64,000 bases of DNA from Argopecten irradians. Its lineage: Eukaryota; Mollusca; Bivalvia; Pectinida; Pectinidae. Numbering within the stretch: position 1 is the first letter of the stretch; each line of letters starts with the position of its first letter. The position numbers and the translations under genes were made by a program. Under the pieces are notes generated by a model that saw nothing but the letters and a program-made list of their open reading frames with translations, was not told the DNA's origin and did no database searches. This document shows, piece after piece, positions 25,366 to 40,000 of the stretch. The DNA lies in assembly GCF_041381155.1 (NCBI RefSeq), contig NC_091142.1, forward strand, positions 7,674,778 through 7,738,777. The letters run 5' to 3'.

Positions 25366-28300
25366 TCAGCAAGGTTTTTGTCGTTTTGGGTCTGGCTCCC
25401 CACACGCATCACCTTTATTAACTATCGATATTGGTTGCACTATCTGTGACGTGTCATAATTGTCGAGAACTTTGAACGTATTTTCAACAGGAGTGAGCGT
25501 CACGTCTGAAGGGTACTCTATACAGACCACCAGAGGGTTATTTTTTGGGTCCGTTTTTCCCTCTGAGTCGCCTGCCACACAATAAGAGTATCCTTCACCA
25601 CCAAGTTGGAAGCTCAGATTTCCGCGTTGCGTGCTGTCTAAATTTGACAGAATACTGTCCTGGAGGGCTTTACTCACATCACTTTGACTATCAGACATCC
25701 CAGAATCCTCAACATTCTCCTGCAACACAGATTCCTCGGCGGTGTCCATCACTGCCCTGGGACTGTCTGCCTCGTTTTCAGGATCAAGGTCACCTTGTTT
25801 AGTTTGATCGTCGAGTTCATCGGGGGCAGGATCCGAGTCTTGATCCTGATTACATTCTATTATGTATCGTTGAATATTAGAGTTAGACTTGGGCGAGGGT
25901 TTGAGCTGACCATCCAGCACAACATTAGATATTAAAGACTGTGGTTTGTAATCACGTTTTATCACCAGTAACTGCTGATGAAGGAGGTCACGGTGTTGGG
26001 TTTCCATGTTCTTTAGTAAGGTTTCGATGTTACGGTCCAGTGGCACACTGACTTGCTCCAGTAATTCCTCTTCACGCTTCTGGTAGGAGACTATCTCCTT
26101 ACCAAGGGCCTCCACCTGTAAACAAAACACAGAACCATCAACCACATAAGTCTATAATTACAAAATTGGAGCACTGATCATTGTTACACCCTTTCCACAT
26201 TGTTAAATCAGCTTGTACGAATATAATCTTCATGACCAAAGAATTTTCCAAAAGAAAAGCAAGAAAGAAAAGTCAATGATTGTTTGCCATGCTTTTTTAT
26301 CTAATCAAGAAGTAATTTTCTTATACAAAGGCAAAAATATATTTTTAACCCAAAATGTTGTTCAGGCTTCAAAATTTTATCGTAAAATTATATTGCAAAG
26401 CAGTCAGTTTTTCAAACTTCAGCTTATTTGCATGTTTCATAACAGAAAAATCCATAACATCAGTAACAAGGACATAGTCATTCCGATCCCCGCCAATGGA
26501 AATATCAAAGCTGAAGTAAGTTTGATTGTGGAGACTTATGTGTATGAAAAAAACCAGGAAAAAGGAAGTTGAGCTAAAGAAAGATGGAGTATAATTCAAG
26601 TAGAGCGGGGCTGCAATTGTTGAATCAGGTATACAGCCTTGACATTTATATTAGACTATATACACAAAGATGGGTGGAGTTTTGCAAAGTAACATTTACC
26701 ATTTACCATGATATTTTCAGCAATGTTTCCATGGTAACGGAAAAAGTGCAAAAAATGAAAACCTAAAAATAGCAAAAGGTACTACTAGACCATAAAAAGA
26801 ATGTGTCTATGAAGTTTCGTGGAAATATCTCTGCTGGTTTTAGAGTTATGCTCTGGAAACGACTCTTACACAAAAATCTGCCATTTTCAGCAATGTTTCC
26901 ATGGTTACAGAAAAAAGTACTTCGTTGGGCGGGGGATAACAAATTTGAATACTGCAATCTGCAGAGGACGTGTAATGCATACATTTGTACATAAATCTAT
27001 CACTGGGTCCTAAAAGATATGGTACATAAGATAGGAAGAACATGACCCTAAGACTCCTTTAAGATCTGAGGTCCAATAATGAGTACCCGCTGCTTCAATT
27101 ACCTGTGACTTTAGAGATAGAATTTCGGTCCTCAGTATGCGTTCTGTTTCATCTTTCTCGGCCTCCAGCTGTTGGTATTTCTGCTGGAGCTCTTCTAATT
27201 TGTTAGCAGCATTTTGGTGGGTAGACTGTTCTTTTTCCTCCACCATTCTCACATCCTACATTTACGTATTAAAGTTTGCACATTTACAATATTTTAAACA
27301 AATTTTCATTTATATTACATAATAAAATTATAGGAATTTCAATAGTACAGTTTTAAACTTTCAAGATATTTATATTACATACATAAAATTATAGGAATTT
27401 CAATAGTACAGTGTTAAACTTTCAAGATATTTATATAACATAATTATATAAAATTATAGGAATTTCAATAGTACAGTTTTAAACTTTCAAGATATTTATA
27501 TTACATACATAAAATTATAGGAATTTCAATAGTACAGTGTTAAACTTTCAAGATATTTATATAACATAATTATATAAAATTATAGGAATTTCAATAGTAC
27601 AGTTTTAAACTTTCAAGATATTTATATTACATACATAAAATTATAGGAATTTCAATAGTACAGTTTTAAACTTTCAAGATATTTATATTACGTAAATAAA
27701 ATTATAAGAATTTAAATAAATCAGCTTTTCATATCATCCAGACTTGTTAACCGTAGAGATTCACGCCGAAGTCTATTGCTTTTGAGGCAGATATTCCGCC
27801 TACCGCTCTAATATCCAAAATATCTGTAAAACATCCTTCTCATTTTTTCTTTTGCTTTTTGTAATTTTGAAATTGGGTTGGGGCCCGCCATGGCAGCTTC
27901 AAAATGCATACCATGACACAGTAGGGCACTGATATCATCGTATGTTCAGTGTCAATTTCCGGATATGATTTTTTCAATTATCTTCTTACATAACAAATAT
28001 ATGTACCATATATTATAGTCCACATACGTGTATTTCCTAACAGAGGTCTTACAGAGAGACTAGTCACCTCTGTAGGGAAATATACTGTAAACATGATATT
28101 TGTTGTTGTTTTTTCCCCCACAACAGACGGTAATTTGAAATGAAACAGTTTTGTAAAATGATAAGCAACTTTTATTTTTATTACTTCCGAATCTTAAGCA
28201 AAACTGTAAATCAAACTTATTTTCACGTTTTACAAGCTTTTCTGCTGCTTTGATTCATATATTTCTACTGTGTCTGTTTATTGAACTTTTTTCATTGCTA

Positions 28301-31300
28301 TTTTAAAATGTTCACAGTTTCTAATGAACTGTCCACAAAATACGCAAATTTTATCTCACACAAAAATTAATTGATCTACATTAATCATAAAGGGATGGTG
28401 AAAAATTATCCAAAATCTGACTAATTTCAAATGTGATAATCAAAAGATAATACTTCAAACCACTGACTATTAACTCCATGACCATTATATATATCAGAAC
28501 CCTGTGACAATAGTACCCCTCGCTAGTAATGATCTGGGTAGTGTAAGAGTTACTGTTGTTTTCCATCGCTCCTCTTGTATAATCATAATGTGGTGTGTTT
28601 GGCCGTCGGGAGGTATCTACCGTCTCATTGGCGGCGACAGAAACATGGACGGAGCCCTCGGGTACCTTACCATTGGCGACAGTAACTTGCTGAGGCTGAC
28701 TCATCAAACCTTTACAACGATCCAACATGTCGGGTATAAAATGTTGACTATAATATTAATCATTTACATGTTGATTTCGATAGTCTTTGTCAAAATAAAA
28801 CCAAAAAAACATTCACAACAGAATGCTTCCACACTTCAGTAAGTTATCCTGTGGTTTCTAGGGAAGAGACAACTTCTTTTCAATGTATATATCATGAAGT
28901 GATGTACAAGCTTTAAGACAACCAACAAGACAACCGATGTACATTGTTGGTGTTGTTATTGTGAAAATGATTCAAAACAACTGTTCAACTATTTTCTTGC
29001 ATACAGGAGAATATATACCGGGTATCAATATCCAGATATCAAAACAACTTGTGTAAAATATGATTTAGATCTATAATGACAATTGTCCCACTTCTGGATG
29101 ATTTTGACATGATTTTTTATGATGTCACTTACAAAGGAAGATGGAACTAATCGATGGTAAATCATACTTTACCACAGTGATATGGTAACTGGAAATTCTG
29201 TATTACAATTGTAAATAGGTCTGTCATGTAAATACGGATGTATTTAAACCATCCTGAAAATGTTTTGGCTGGTCATCATGCAGAAAGCCTATTGCTGACC
29301 AGCTTCACCTCAACTTGGATTTATATTTGACAAACAAATGCAAGATTTTTTTTAATCTCACTGTCAATGAATGTTGAAATAATTGACAACTACTAAATAG
29401 CCATGGTAACATGCAAGTTTTAAAAGGTAGGAGAAAGGTCTGAGTACCATGAAATAAACAATCAAGATACCAGTACTGCTAAATCTAGCAATTACCAATT
29501 AGAAATGACTGATGTGTATTCTGTATTTGCATATTACAGAGCCATCTGTCTTTGCAAGTAGGTATTGGTTTGTGACGTCATGTGTTTGCGAGCGCAACAT
29601 CATACTTTTTAAATAAATCAATGTGAAATCTGCTCATGAAATAATGATGTTCAAAATGGATACCTAACCACAAGGGAGGTAACTCTGTAATATGCAAAAA
29701 CAGAATAGGGGAATAACCTACCTGTTTCCTGGGCCAGACTTGATGACATAACTGTGAGGGCTAGGTGTATAGGAGAATAACCTACCTGTTTCCTGGGCCA
29801 GACTTGATGACATAACAGCCTCTGTGAGGACTAGGTATATAGGAGAATAACCTACCTGTTTCCTGGGCCAGACTTGATGCGTAACAGCCTCTGTGAGGAC
29901 TGGGTGTATAGGGGAATAACCTACCTGTTTCCTGGGCCAGACTTGATGACATAACTGTGAGGACTGGGTGTATTGGAGAATAACCTACCTGTTTCCTGGG
30001 CCAGACTTGATGACATAACGGCCTCTGTGAGGGCTAGGTGTATAGGAGAATAACCTACCTGTTTCCTGGGCCAGACTTGATGACATAACAGCCTCTGTGA
30101 GGGCTGGGTGTATAGGGGAATAACCTACCTGTTTTCTGGGCCAGACTTGATGACATAACAGCCTCTGTGAGGGCTGGGTGTATAGGAGAATAACCTACCT
30201 GTTTCCTGGGCCAGACTTGATGACATAACGGCCTCTGTGAGGGCTAGGTGTATAGGAGAATAACCTACCTGTTTCCTGGGCCAGACTTGATGACATAACA
30301 GCCTCTGTGAGGGCTGGGTGTATAGGAGAATAACCTACCTGTTTCCTGGGCCAGACTTGATGACATAACAGCCTCTGTAAGGGCTGGATGTATAGATATT
30401 CCTCCTTGGTCTATAGTTGTACTATCACAGTAACCAGAACTAGGATTGTTTACCTCCTGAAAAAAAAATTAAAATTGAATATAAAACGAACATAAGAATT
30501 AACAGATACTTTTTATCACATAACTAGCTAGCTATATTAGTCTATAAAAGTTTACATTCAGAAGTATAATAAATAATATTACAGGTACAGTAAAAATGTG
30601 CTGCAAAAATTCAAGTGGAAACTGAGATTTTTCAATATTTCTACAAATTCTGGAATCACATTGTTAAATTGATTTCCTGTCCAAATATCAGTCAACGTAA
30701 AAAGCTAATAGACTTTTCATATTACACTAGTAAGATATGGTCTGCAAAAATATTTCATTGGCAAAACTGGATATCGGTAGATTTTGAGTCAGAGAGATAG
30801 TAAAATATTCCAACCTGTATTAGCAATATGCTTGATATACCAATATACACACACCTGTGCTACCTGTATCTGGAAAGTTGTCTGTGGATTTCTGAAGTGG
30901 GTTTTATAATGTTTAATGGCCTCATCCCTCCTGTTGAACCCATTTCTACACCGGTAGCAGTGCCAGTGAGCTCCTTTGAATTTCTTTTCTCCTTTGATGA
31001 CACCAACAATGTCACAGTGATCACAACATCGGAGAATCTTTAGACCTTTAAACCAAATAGAAAAAATATATTCAATGATCCTGATGACTACACCTATGCT
31101 AACGTGGAGAACCGGAAGTGTGTATCAGTAGTAAACTTGACACAGTATTACGCATATATATATATAACTTATAGAGCCAAATGCTTATGATGAAGGTAGC
31201 CGATTTCAAGATGACTTTTTCCTATTTAGGTTCACAGATAGGAAGACTAAGTCTTTTCTTGTAAATGTTCAGGATAATGTAGGCAACAACAGTTTAGTGA

Positions 31301-31958
31301 ATTGAAAACAAAAACTTTCATGAGCACAAAACATATACAGTCAAACCTCCCTTAATAAGTTCGACCTCTGCATAAAAGACATCTGCTCAATAAGACCACT
31401 GTCTTAGGGTCCCAAATTTCTACACAATAGCACTAATTCATGAACAATGTGATCTCTGAAAACGTTTGATTGGGACTATTGTTTCTATAGGTGATTGAAC
31501 GACGCTAAAAGCTGATACCACAAGCTAACGCCATATCAGCGGGAAGAGTTGCCACTGGAGACACTTGTCCTGCATGAACATTATCAGGTATTACGTGGCA
31601 CAGGAAATCGTACCATTTGACTTGTGTATAAAGACCACTTCGCTTTAAAGACCACTTTTCCCTTGGGTGGTCTTTATAGACAGGTTTGACTACATGTTGG
31701 AACACCTTAACCACTCTGCCACAGCATCAAAAACTTCAATGAATTAAGTTCACACCAGTACTTACCTGCAAAGTCTATGCCTTTGTCTACATGTTTGACT
31801 CTGTAATGTGCCTTGAGTATGACTGGATCCTGGTAAATGTCGGACTTCACACAGAATGGACAGTGCATATGTGCACTTTTGTTGGAACACATCTGGTCAT
31901 AGCAAGGAGCAGGGTTGTAGTTATTTTCTGTTCCTTTAATTCGGACACTGGGATGAGT
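25366..31958 (-). CDS. C2H2 zinc-finger and coiled-coil protein, 5' end missing
   Basis: Six exons on the minus strand: 31766-31958, 30864-31045, 30339-30456, 28501-28709, 27103-27255 and 25366-26115 (stop). The first two carry zinc fingers: CPFC...HYRVKH, then CCDHC and HCYRCRNGFNRRDEAIKHYKTH, a classical CxxC/HxxxH finger. A polar linker follows, then a heptad-rich coiled coil (KLEELQQKYQQLEAEKDETE, KREEELLEQ). A long acidic tail ends in DPKRQKPC, a possible nuclear signal. Phases agree. The donor of exon 28501 (GTTCTG) is weak and its acceptor was picked to fit phase. The chain opens in mid-protein (THPSVRIKG), so one or more 5' exons right of 31958 are missing. I do not recognise an orthologue; a nuclear DNA-binding role is inferred. 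Confidence 0.75.
27310..27720. repeat. About 61-bp tandem repeat
   Basis: Seven units containing ATAGGAATTTCAATAGTACAG and CTTTCAAGATATTTATAT, 60 to 63 bases each. They lie in the zinc-finger gene intron, starting about 55 bases upstream of exon 27103-27255. Alternate units share variants (TACAGTGTTAAA against TACAGTTTTAAA), so two-unit blocks were copied. Confidence 0.85.
27739..27931 (-). mobile_element. Non-autonomous hAT-type element, short copy
   Basis: 193 bp, beginning CAGACTTGTTAACC and ending GGGCACTG. It is flanked on both sides by the 8-bp duplication ATATCATC (27731-27738 and 27932-27939). CAG...CTG ends with an 8-bp duplication are typical of hAT elements. On the minus strand its last 190 bases match the right end of the longer copy at 58254-59262. 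Confidence 0.8.
29518..29706. mobile_element. MITE, family B
   Basis: Reads ATTCTGTATTTGCATATTAC and ends ATATGCAAAAACAGAAT. Its right end touches the first unit of the 70-bp array. Confidence 0.7.
29709..30390 (-). repeat. 70-bp minisatellite containing exon end and splice donor
   Basis: Ten units. On the minus strand each holds about 54 bases of the end of exon 30339-30456 (GCTGTTATGTCATCAAGTCT, GGCCCAGGAAACAG). GTAGGT and about 10 intron bases follow. The unit nearest 30339 is the real exon junction. The period is not a multiple of three, so the array has no continuous frame. Confidence 0.92.
31337..31692. mobile_element. MITE with AGTCAAACC ends, carrying a nested family D element
   Basis: ACAGTCAAACCTCCC at the left and GGTGGTCTTTATAGACAGG/TTTGACT at the right form inverted ends. 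The interior is interrupted at about 31437-31610 by a family D MITE. A related element is at 46237-46415. Confidence 0.6.
31437..31610. mobile_element. MITE, family D (nested)
   Basis: Contains GGGACTATTGTTTCTATAGG and ends near GTATTACGTGG, as at 49775. It is inserted in the AGTCAAACC-ended element. Confidence 0.55.
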
Positions 31959-31974
31959 CTAAAAAAATTAGAAA

Positions 31975-34900
31975 ATATATATACATATGTAAAAAAAAAC
32001 CCACAGATAAATGTTAAAGCATGTAGATCCTGGTCAGCTACCAATTAAATGAATTCTCATCATGAAACAATTATTGCCATCACATCTGTATTTGTACGAT
32101 TTCCACGAAAATTTACGCCAGTTAAATCATCTTCTGATAGAAGACACTATGTATACTGTATGTACATGCATATGTATGCTGATCAATTTCCCACAAAAGT
32201 TATCTGAAAATGTGTGTGTATACGTATACATGCGTGGCGAGAATGGGTATACATGTATACTTGGTGAGAACCGGTAGCCTGCCACGACTACCACTACTTT
32301 TGAAAAATTTTGAATGTGAAATTCTAGCTTAAATCAAATAAGAGCATTTACCAATAGAATAAAATAAAAAATCATTAGTCCAATATTTGACTCTCGATGC
32401 AAATGGTAGATTTAATTTTTGTGGTTATTTTTTTTAAAGACTAGTCTTTCGAGTTAGATCTATAATGTAATTCTTCATATTTAGCCTGACGTGATGCTAC
32501 CCAAATTGGAACATCTTTTTGAAAATAATTGTAAATATTTTCTTACTTGTGCTTGAATCCAGACTTTTTTTAATATTCCACAAAGGATTTATAAGTGAGA
32601 AGAATTCGTGACTGTCTCTTTACATTACTAAAAACCACGCGAGACGCCTATGAACCGGGAATAAAAACCATTTTCTCAACAAATACTTGTCTTATCGAAT
32701 CAAACGAAACACCAATATAAAGTTTATTAAATTTCACAACGTTTATCACTTGCTTTAAGGACAGAAGATTTAGAGGATATGTCTTAAATTTTTGTTAAAA
32801 AAATATGACAGCTCATGAAATGACGACCCTCTTCAGAAAGTAAGACGGTAACCCTCGCACCCGCAAGCTACATCAAAGGCTGCGCCGGCGGATATCAAAG
32901 GAAAATCACTCAGTCATCGCCCAACGTCACGGTCAGTGCACAAACACAAAAGCTACTGCCTTGTACTTCCCCAAAACCCAGTGAGACTTATCCTTCTCAT
33001 ATACGTCCTTGATTCCACAAATAAATGCTTCTATTTTTAATTTCATGATTTGTTCACTTGTCAGCAGTGCATATATTCATAAATACATAGCTTGGAAAAA
33101 TGCCGGTCCAGCCCTGTGTTTCAGCTGGTTTGAGTACCCAAAATGGAACACCTCCTAAATAAAGCTTGATTAATAAATGCCCAGGCACGATAAAAAATGC
33201 TTGAATTCATTGAAAGGAAGTTCAAAATTTTTTTATTTTATTCAAGTCACGTGTCTTTCAAAAATATTTCATTCAGCAATTGTTTTTCTTATTTTGATAT
33301 ATATGGTGTTTTTAGGGTTGTCGCACGACATCGGTTCCCGGAGTTTTCAAATTTCATTATTGTCATTTTTAAATACAGTACAGATAATAAGCAACTCGAA
33401 AGAAAATGACATATTAAAATTGTCAGTTATTAGTTAGCATCTTAATTTTTGTTCAGGACAGTTATTGTTAGTTTAGATTGTAAACTGAAAATTCTGTATA
33501 ACATATTTTAAAAGTGTTCCATTTTGGGTAGCGTTCCAAATTGGGTAGCGTCACGTTAGACAACCGTTTAATCCCTTATCATGCGCTTTCCTGACGGGTC
33601 GACCAGTGCAGTTGGAGGGAGGACGATTCGGCCTCCGTATTACAGATATTTATGAGCATGATCGTTACAGAATGATGGAATTTTAATTGTTAATGTGATA
33701 CATTTCTAGAAAAATGCACATGTTTAACAACAATATAACGAAAATCGTCATTTTAAACGCACAATAAAATGTAAACAAATGTCGTGTGCTAGCACTGTCA
33801 TGCGTCAATCTCCTTATAAGCACTTTATTATGTTCCGACATTTTGATGCGAACTCTGAACTTGATAAATACGTTGCTTACATACGTACCACAAAAGTGTT
33901 CATCTTCACACGATGTATCGCTATGTACTTGTCCTTTATGCAAACGTTTTTGACGAGTTTACGCTTTAGTAAGTTGCATTTTGTTATTCCCTCGGTTCCT
34001 CCTTGTGTTCACGTCATTGAAATTTGCCTACATAAAAGCCTTGCAAATACGTCACTTCCGCTTTTCACAGCGTTGCACTGGAGGTCACGAAGTAGGACTC
34101 AGAAGTACTTTCATCATGTAATGTTGCATTTTTATGAATAATTGGTTTAATATCATCCCTTGTGCCTATTTGTATTGTATAAATTATTAATTTATTTGAA
34201 TTTTAGTTTAGGAGGTCTGTAACGATTTTGTGCTGGAGTTACTTCCCCTTAACACTACAGTTAGGCTAATGTTCATGTACTAGGTCATCAGGGATAAAAT
34301 GACATTTTTGGTTACCAAAAACGAAGGGAAAATGGCCATTACACAAATTTCAAAATGTGTGGAAAAAAATGTCATTTGGGCCCTTAAAACTTTCAAAGAA
34401 AGTGATCTTATTAGGCTAGGCCTAGCAGATCTTCTACAATGTATGGTCTTTATACAGAGGTGATCACTTTGAACAGTACTCGAGGTAGAGGTTTAAATAA
34501 ATTAAAATATTTGTTATGTCGGGTTTGACTGTAAATATGCACACATTTTTGTCAATACTTTATTAAAGTGAATAGTCGGGCAAAGAAAACCAGTTAAATG
34601 CGTTCATTGGCCTTCCAAAAGTTCTCACATATTAATACGACGGTCAAGTTCTGCTTATAGTTTCCCAGTTCTGACCATTAAAGTAAAGAAAAGTTGAAAT
34701 GCATTGAAAGCGAGGCTGCGTGGAAATGTAACCACGGACATAGTGAGCCGTGGAGGACGTTTTAGAATTTCCATACTTTAAATTAATTTCTTCGTACGCA
34801 GACAAATTTTGACGAGAGATTTTATTTTTTCCATTTCATAAGAAATTATACTGGATAAATTCACAAAATATTTTGTTATATGGGTTTAGCCTGTCCTTGC

Positions 34901-35700
34901 ACACGATTTGTTCAATTAATTAAATTGTGTAAGAAATATACTGTAATTGACAGTTACTTACCCAGCTCTTGTCTAATCTGGACAGATCTACCTGTCTAAT
35001 CTGACACATTGAAAAACATTTTCCTTCACATTTTATAATAATTAAAACCTGTACAGTATATTAAAAAAACCCACCTAGCAATAACGACCCAATGGGTTGG
35101 GCCCAATGATGCACAGTTTTGAAATTTACAGCTTAAACAGTGTACATGTAGTTATAATTGAAATAATAAAAGCTAGGCCTAACACTCTCACACTGACGCT
35201 CACAATACTTTCATCCCTCATGCAGTAAATTGAATGGTCCTAGGCCTATGGTTTGCAGTGATTTTAAACCTTTGATAATTTGATGTTGACAGGGCTCAAA
35301 TTTCAGGCTGTTTTACTTGCTTTTTGCAAGCAGATATATACCAGAATAGCAAGTGAAAAAATATGCACTTACTTATTTTAGCAAGTGGGTTTTATGGGGG
35401 ACAAGTGTAAAAAATAACATAATGATCGGGAAAAAATGTTTTAATGGAAAATATGGCGACAGTTCTTAATAGAATATTGTTGATATATCTTAATACACCT
35501 CGCATCATCATGCAAAAATAAATGATTTTATGTATAACAAAACTGTAATTTGAATACAAATATTTAATTATAAGTAAAAAGATATTTTAGCAAGAACAAA
35601 TTCAGGGAAAAATATGAGAAAAAAAAGTAGCCTTGGTTGAGTATATTATATGTTTGCTTTTTGATAGTGAATACCAGTTGTTCCCATATTAATTTCACGT
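31975..35700. other. Upstream of the zinc-finger gene and ADAT2; no coding exon recognised
   Basis: This must hold the missing 5' exons of the zinc-finger gene and the ADAT2 promoter and leader. The most GC-rich stretch is near 32850-32940, the best guess for a promoter. Short unrelated frames only. Near 34440-34535 there is another scrap with GGTCTTTATACAGAGG and GGGTTTGACTGTA. Confidence 0.45.
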
Positions 35701-35747
35701 GGATAAGTTTATTGAACCTATATACATATGTTGTTTATGTGAGATAA

Positions 35748-36290
<543 letters not shown>

Positions 36291-36561
36291 ATTTATGTTC
36301 ACCCAACTTGACTTTTTATTTTATGCTCAAATGAACAGATGCAACAAGGATCAGTTTTAGATGGATGTTGGGAGGAGAATTCTTCTTTGTGTTGTTATGA
36401 AATTATTAGAACTTTGAAAAAATGTTCAACAAATGCAAGTTGGTTACCATCTAGTGTTTAAGTAATTTACATTACTTTGTAGATAAGGATTTCCAGGAAT
36501 TTGGATTTATTTGCAAAACAAAATGATGTGAAAAAGGGGAGATAACTTGCCCTGCCTGAAC

Positions 36562-36567
36562 AATAAA
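36562..36567 (+). terminator. Candidate polyadenylation signal of ADAT2
   Basis: AATAAA about 270 bases after the ADAT2 stop codon and about 510 before the NDH-2 start codon. Confidence 0.45.
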
Positions 36568-37074
36568 ATTTGTCACTCTTACTGGAAGGACATTGGGAAG
36601 TCAGGTATGTATTCATTGACAAAATTATATCGCATATATTTTAGTGACGTTCCTACAATAGTATATGATAGACTGAAAATTCACTTGTACAGAAAGAAAT
36701 ACTTCAAAACACTCCTGTGGAATCTGATGCAATAATATATAATGTGATATCAGTAATGTGTGTATGAGTCTTCAAGTAAAATTTAGTAGAGCATCACAAC
36801 TATATTTTATCATTCAGAGGAGCAGGCGACGAGTGCTTTTGCTTGGCCATGGATAATTGAAATCATGGTACATTTGTATTTTACTATTTTATTGTATTGA
36901 AGAAATGAGAGAAATTCATTTCTTAGACATGTTTCTATTTTGATATTTTCAGGTGAAATATGGCATCTGGGTTCTGGCAGTTTTACTTTGACCACTAGTG
37001 TTCAAATGAAGAGCAAATAAGCTAGCCTTTAAACTGACTACTTTGTTTAAAAAATATTCTTTTTTGCCAAGACT

Positions 37075-40000
37075 ATGAAAATGTTTCAAAGGAAATTATT
37101 ACAAATATGGCGCCCACAGCAATCTGCATTGTGTGTAAAGTCGAGACAGAATCTCAGTGTTGTTAACATGCAAAGCAAATCCATATTGAGACACTACTGT
37201 TCATCTACTGGGAGGGAGAAATTGGTGATCCTGGGGTCTGGATGGGGCAGTTATTCTGTTCTCAAATCCATCGACAAGAAGAAGTTTGACGTGGTGGTGG
37301 TTAGTCCACGGAACCACTTCCTGTTTACACCACTGCTGGCTAGCACGACTGTCGGAACACTGGAGTTCAGGTATAAAATCATGAATTCACCAAGACTTTC
37401 AATCAGATATAGATAATGACAATATTATTTCTATTGGTGATTACACATTTTTTGTATCGTACAATAATCAGGTTGGGGAAAACCATCAACTTGTGTATAA
37501 TATGCGAACTAGCTTATTATAGTCCAATTAGAGTATATATAGGATTTAAGTCACCGCGAAATGTTGGTTTTCAGTAATTGATCGCCAATCAAGTCAGTCT
37601 TGTTATAAATGAATTCAATCATAACCAATTAATTACAGACTATTGAATTTAGTCTTGTTATAAATGAATTCAATCATAACCGATTAATTACAGACCAGTG
37701 AATTTGACAATTGGTAATATTTTTCATTATATATAAATATTAGGAGGAGTTTTTGATAAAACATTCTATGTCATTTCAGATCTATAATTGAACCAGTGAG
37801 GAACACCGGGTTCCGACAGACCGACCATTTCCATTTGTCCTATGCGCAGAGTTTAGATATGGAGAAGAAGTTAATAACGTGTGAAAGTGTCCTCGACTCG
37901 AGCATCAAGTACGATTTAAGTTACGATAAACTTGTTATTGGTGTCGGAGCACTCAGCAACACTTTCAACATCCCGGGAGTCGTAGAGAATTCCTTCTTCT
38001 TGAAGGTATGCTTCTGCCTTTTATATATACTGTTTCATTACATCCTGCTCCAATGTTCTTTATTTGCACATTACAGAGTTAACTGCCCTTGCAGGTAGGT
38101 ATTGATTATGACGTCATGTGTTTGCTAGCGTAACATCATACTTTTGAGAGAGAATGATATGAATTTTGGTCACAATATAATAACATCAACGGATACCTAC
38201 CTGCAAGGGAGGTAACTCTGTGATGTGTAAAGACGGAATATTATAGCTAGGTTATCAGTTGGCACAGCAAAGAACTGCCTTTAATACCATAAAGGTTACC
38301 TTAGCAACTATAAACATAGTTTAAAATCAATTTAGAACTGTTTCTATATTGACCTACAAATACCTACCTATGTAAATCAATATAAATAAGCAACAAATTT
38401 CTTTAATATTGCTAATTTAATTGCATTCTAACTATATTATTTAACTACTCTGTAAACTCCATGTGAGCGAAATTATAACAATTAGATTGATTCAATAGAG
38501 GACAGAAAAGTGGCCAGAAGTCTGAAGTCTGATAGAATATATCTTGTTAGAAATATGTTTACCGATAGTTATTATATATGTTTTGTTTAAACTTTTAAAA
38601 ATTCAATTTATTCAACATTTATCTGTACTGGTACATTTAATATTTAATACCAAAGGAAGTTGCCGATGCCAGGAAGATTAGGAATCAGATTCTGTCCAAC
38701 TTTGAGTTATCTATACAGCCGGGTGTAAATTACGAAGAGGCCAAAAGACTTTTACACTTCGTTATTGTTGGAGGTGGGCCCACAGGTGTGGAATTTGGAG
38801 CCGAGTTGTACGACTTTGTGGAACAGGTAACAACAATTTTAACTCATATTAAAATTTCCACAACCTTTCTGAAACAAAAATTGAAAGTTTCTGAAGAAAG
38901 ACATTAATAACAAGAAAGTACAGTGTATATATTGATAGCCTAAGATGAGGCTACAACACCAAACAATTGCAAGATTTTCTGCGTAAACTTTGTTAACAGT
39001 GAAGATTCATTTTGTTGTTTTATTGTCCGGTGTAGTGATATATAAGTCAAATAACTTGTAGTAACTAGGACACCGCCGGAAACATGAGACGATCTGCATT
39101 CTGAAAATTACCATTTAATTTATTTTAATTAAATTGTTCAAAAGGTGATGATAAGTGTAATAATTATATTAACAGAAAGCTATTAATTTTGGCAACTCAA
39201 CAAAATTTTCAATTTCGTTTAACATTCCCATTTTAAAAATTAAAACCAGTTTTGGAAAGGCAGTTGACCTTTAAAAATCAAGGATGTCTTAAAAGCATTG
39301 AGATTTGAGGGGATAAATTATTGAAATTAAGTAATTTTGACTATTTCAAATGAATTGTATTCATAAGCTGTCTCTTTTATCGAGGATGTGTCAAGACTTT
39401 ACAAGCAGAAGCAGTATGAGGTCCGGGTCACTCTAATCGAGTCCAACCAGATCCTTGGTGCGTTTGATGAACGTCTGCGAAAATATGCAGAGAAGAAGAT
39501 CAAGGAGCGAAACAGATTTACTCTGTTACAGTCAGCTGTCACTGGTAAATATCTGACATTCTTTTTCACACAATTTACTTTTGCTAATTTTGTGATATAA
39601 GTAAATGTTTGTCTCCATTAACGAATATAAACATCACTTATATCAATAGGGATTTCCATTAATTGTTTAAATATGCAAAGGTTAATTATAGAGTTATGGC
39701 CCTTTATTATAGAAAGTTGGGTTTGGGGTAAATAAGAAGATCTCCTGGACAACAGTTCTTGTTTGAGAAATAAAGCAAGCAAACTTTAACTTATTGAATG
39801 TGTCAGTAATATTGTTCAAATTCTGTGATTTACAGAAGTGAGACCTGACAGTGTTGTACTGAAGGATGGTAGTACATTACCTTGTGGTTTAGTGGTCTGG
39901 AGCACAGGAGTGGCTCCTAGACCGTTTGTACGATCTCTGGATGTTCCGAAAAACAAACAGGGGCAGGTAGGCTGCTTGGAGTTCTAAAATTATAGGTTCT

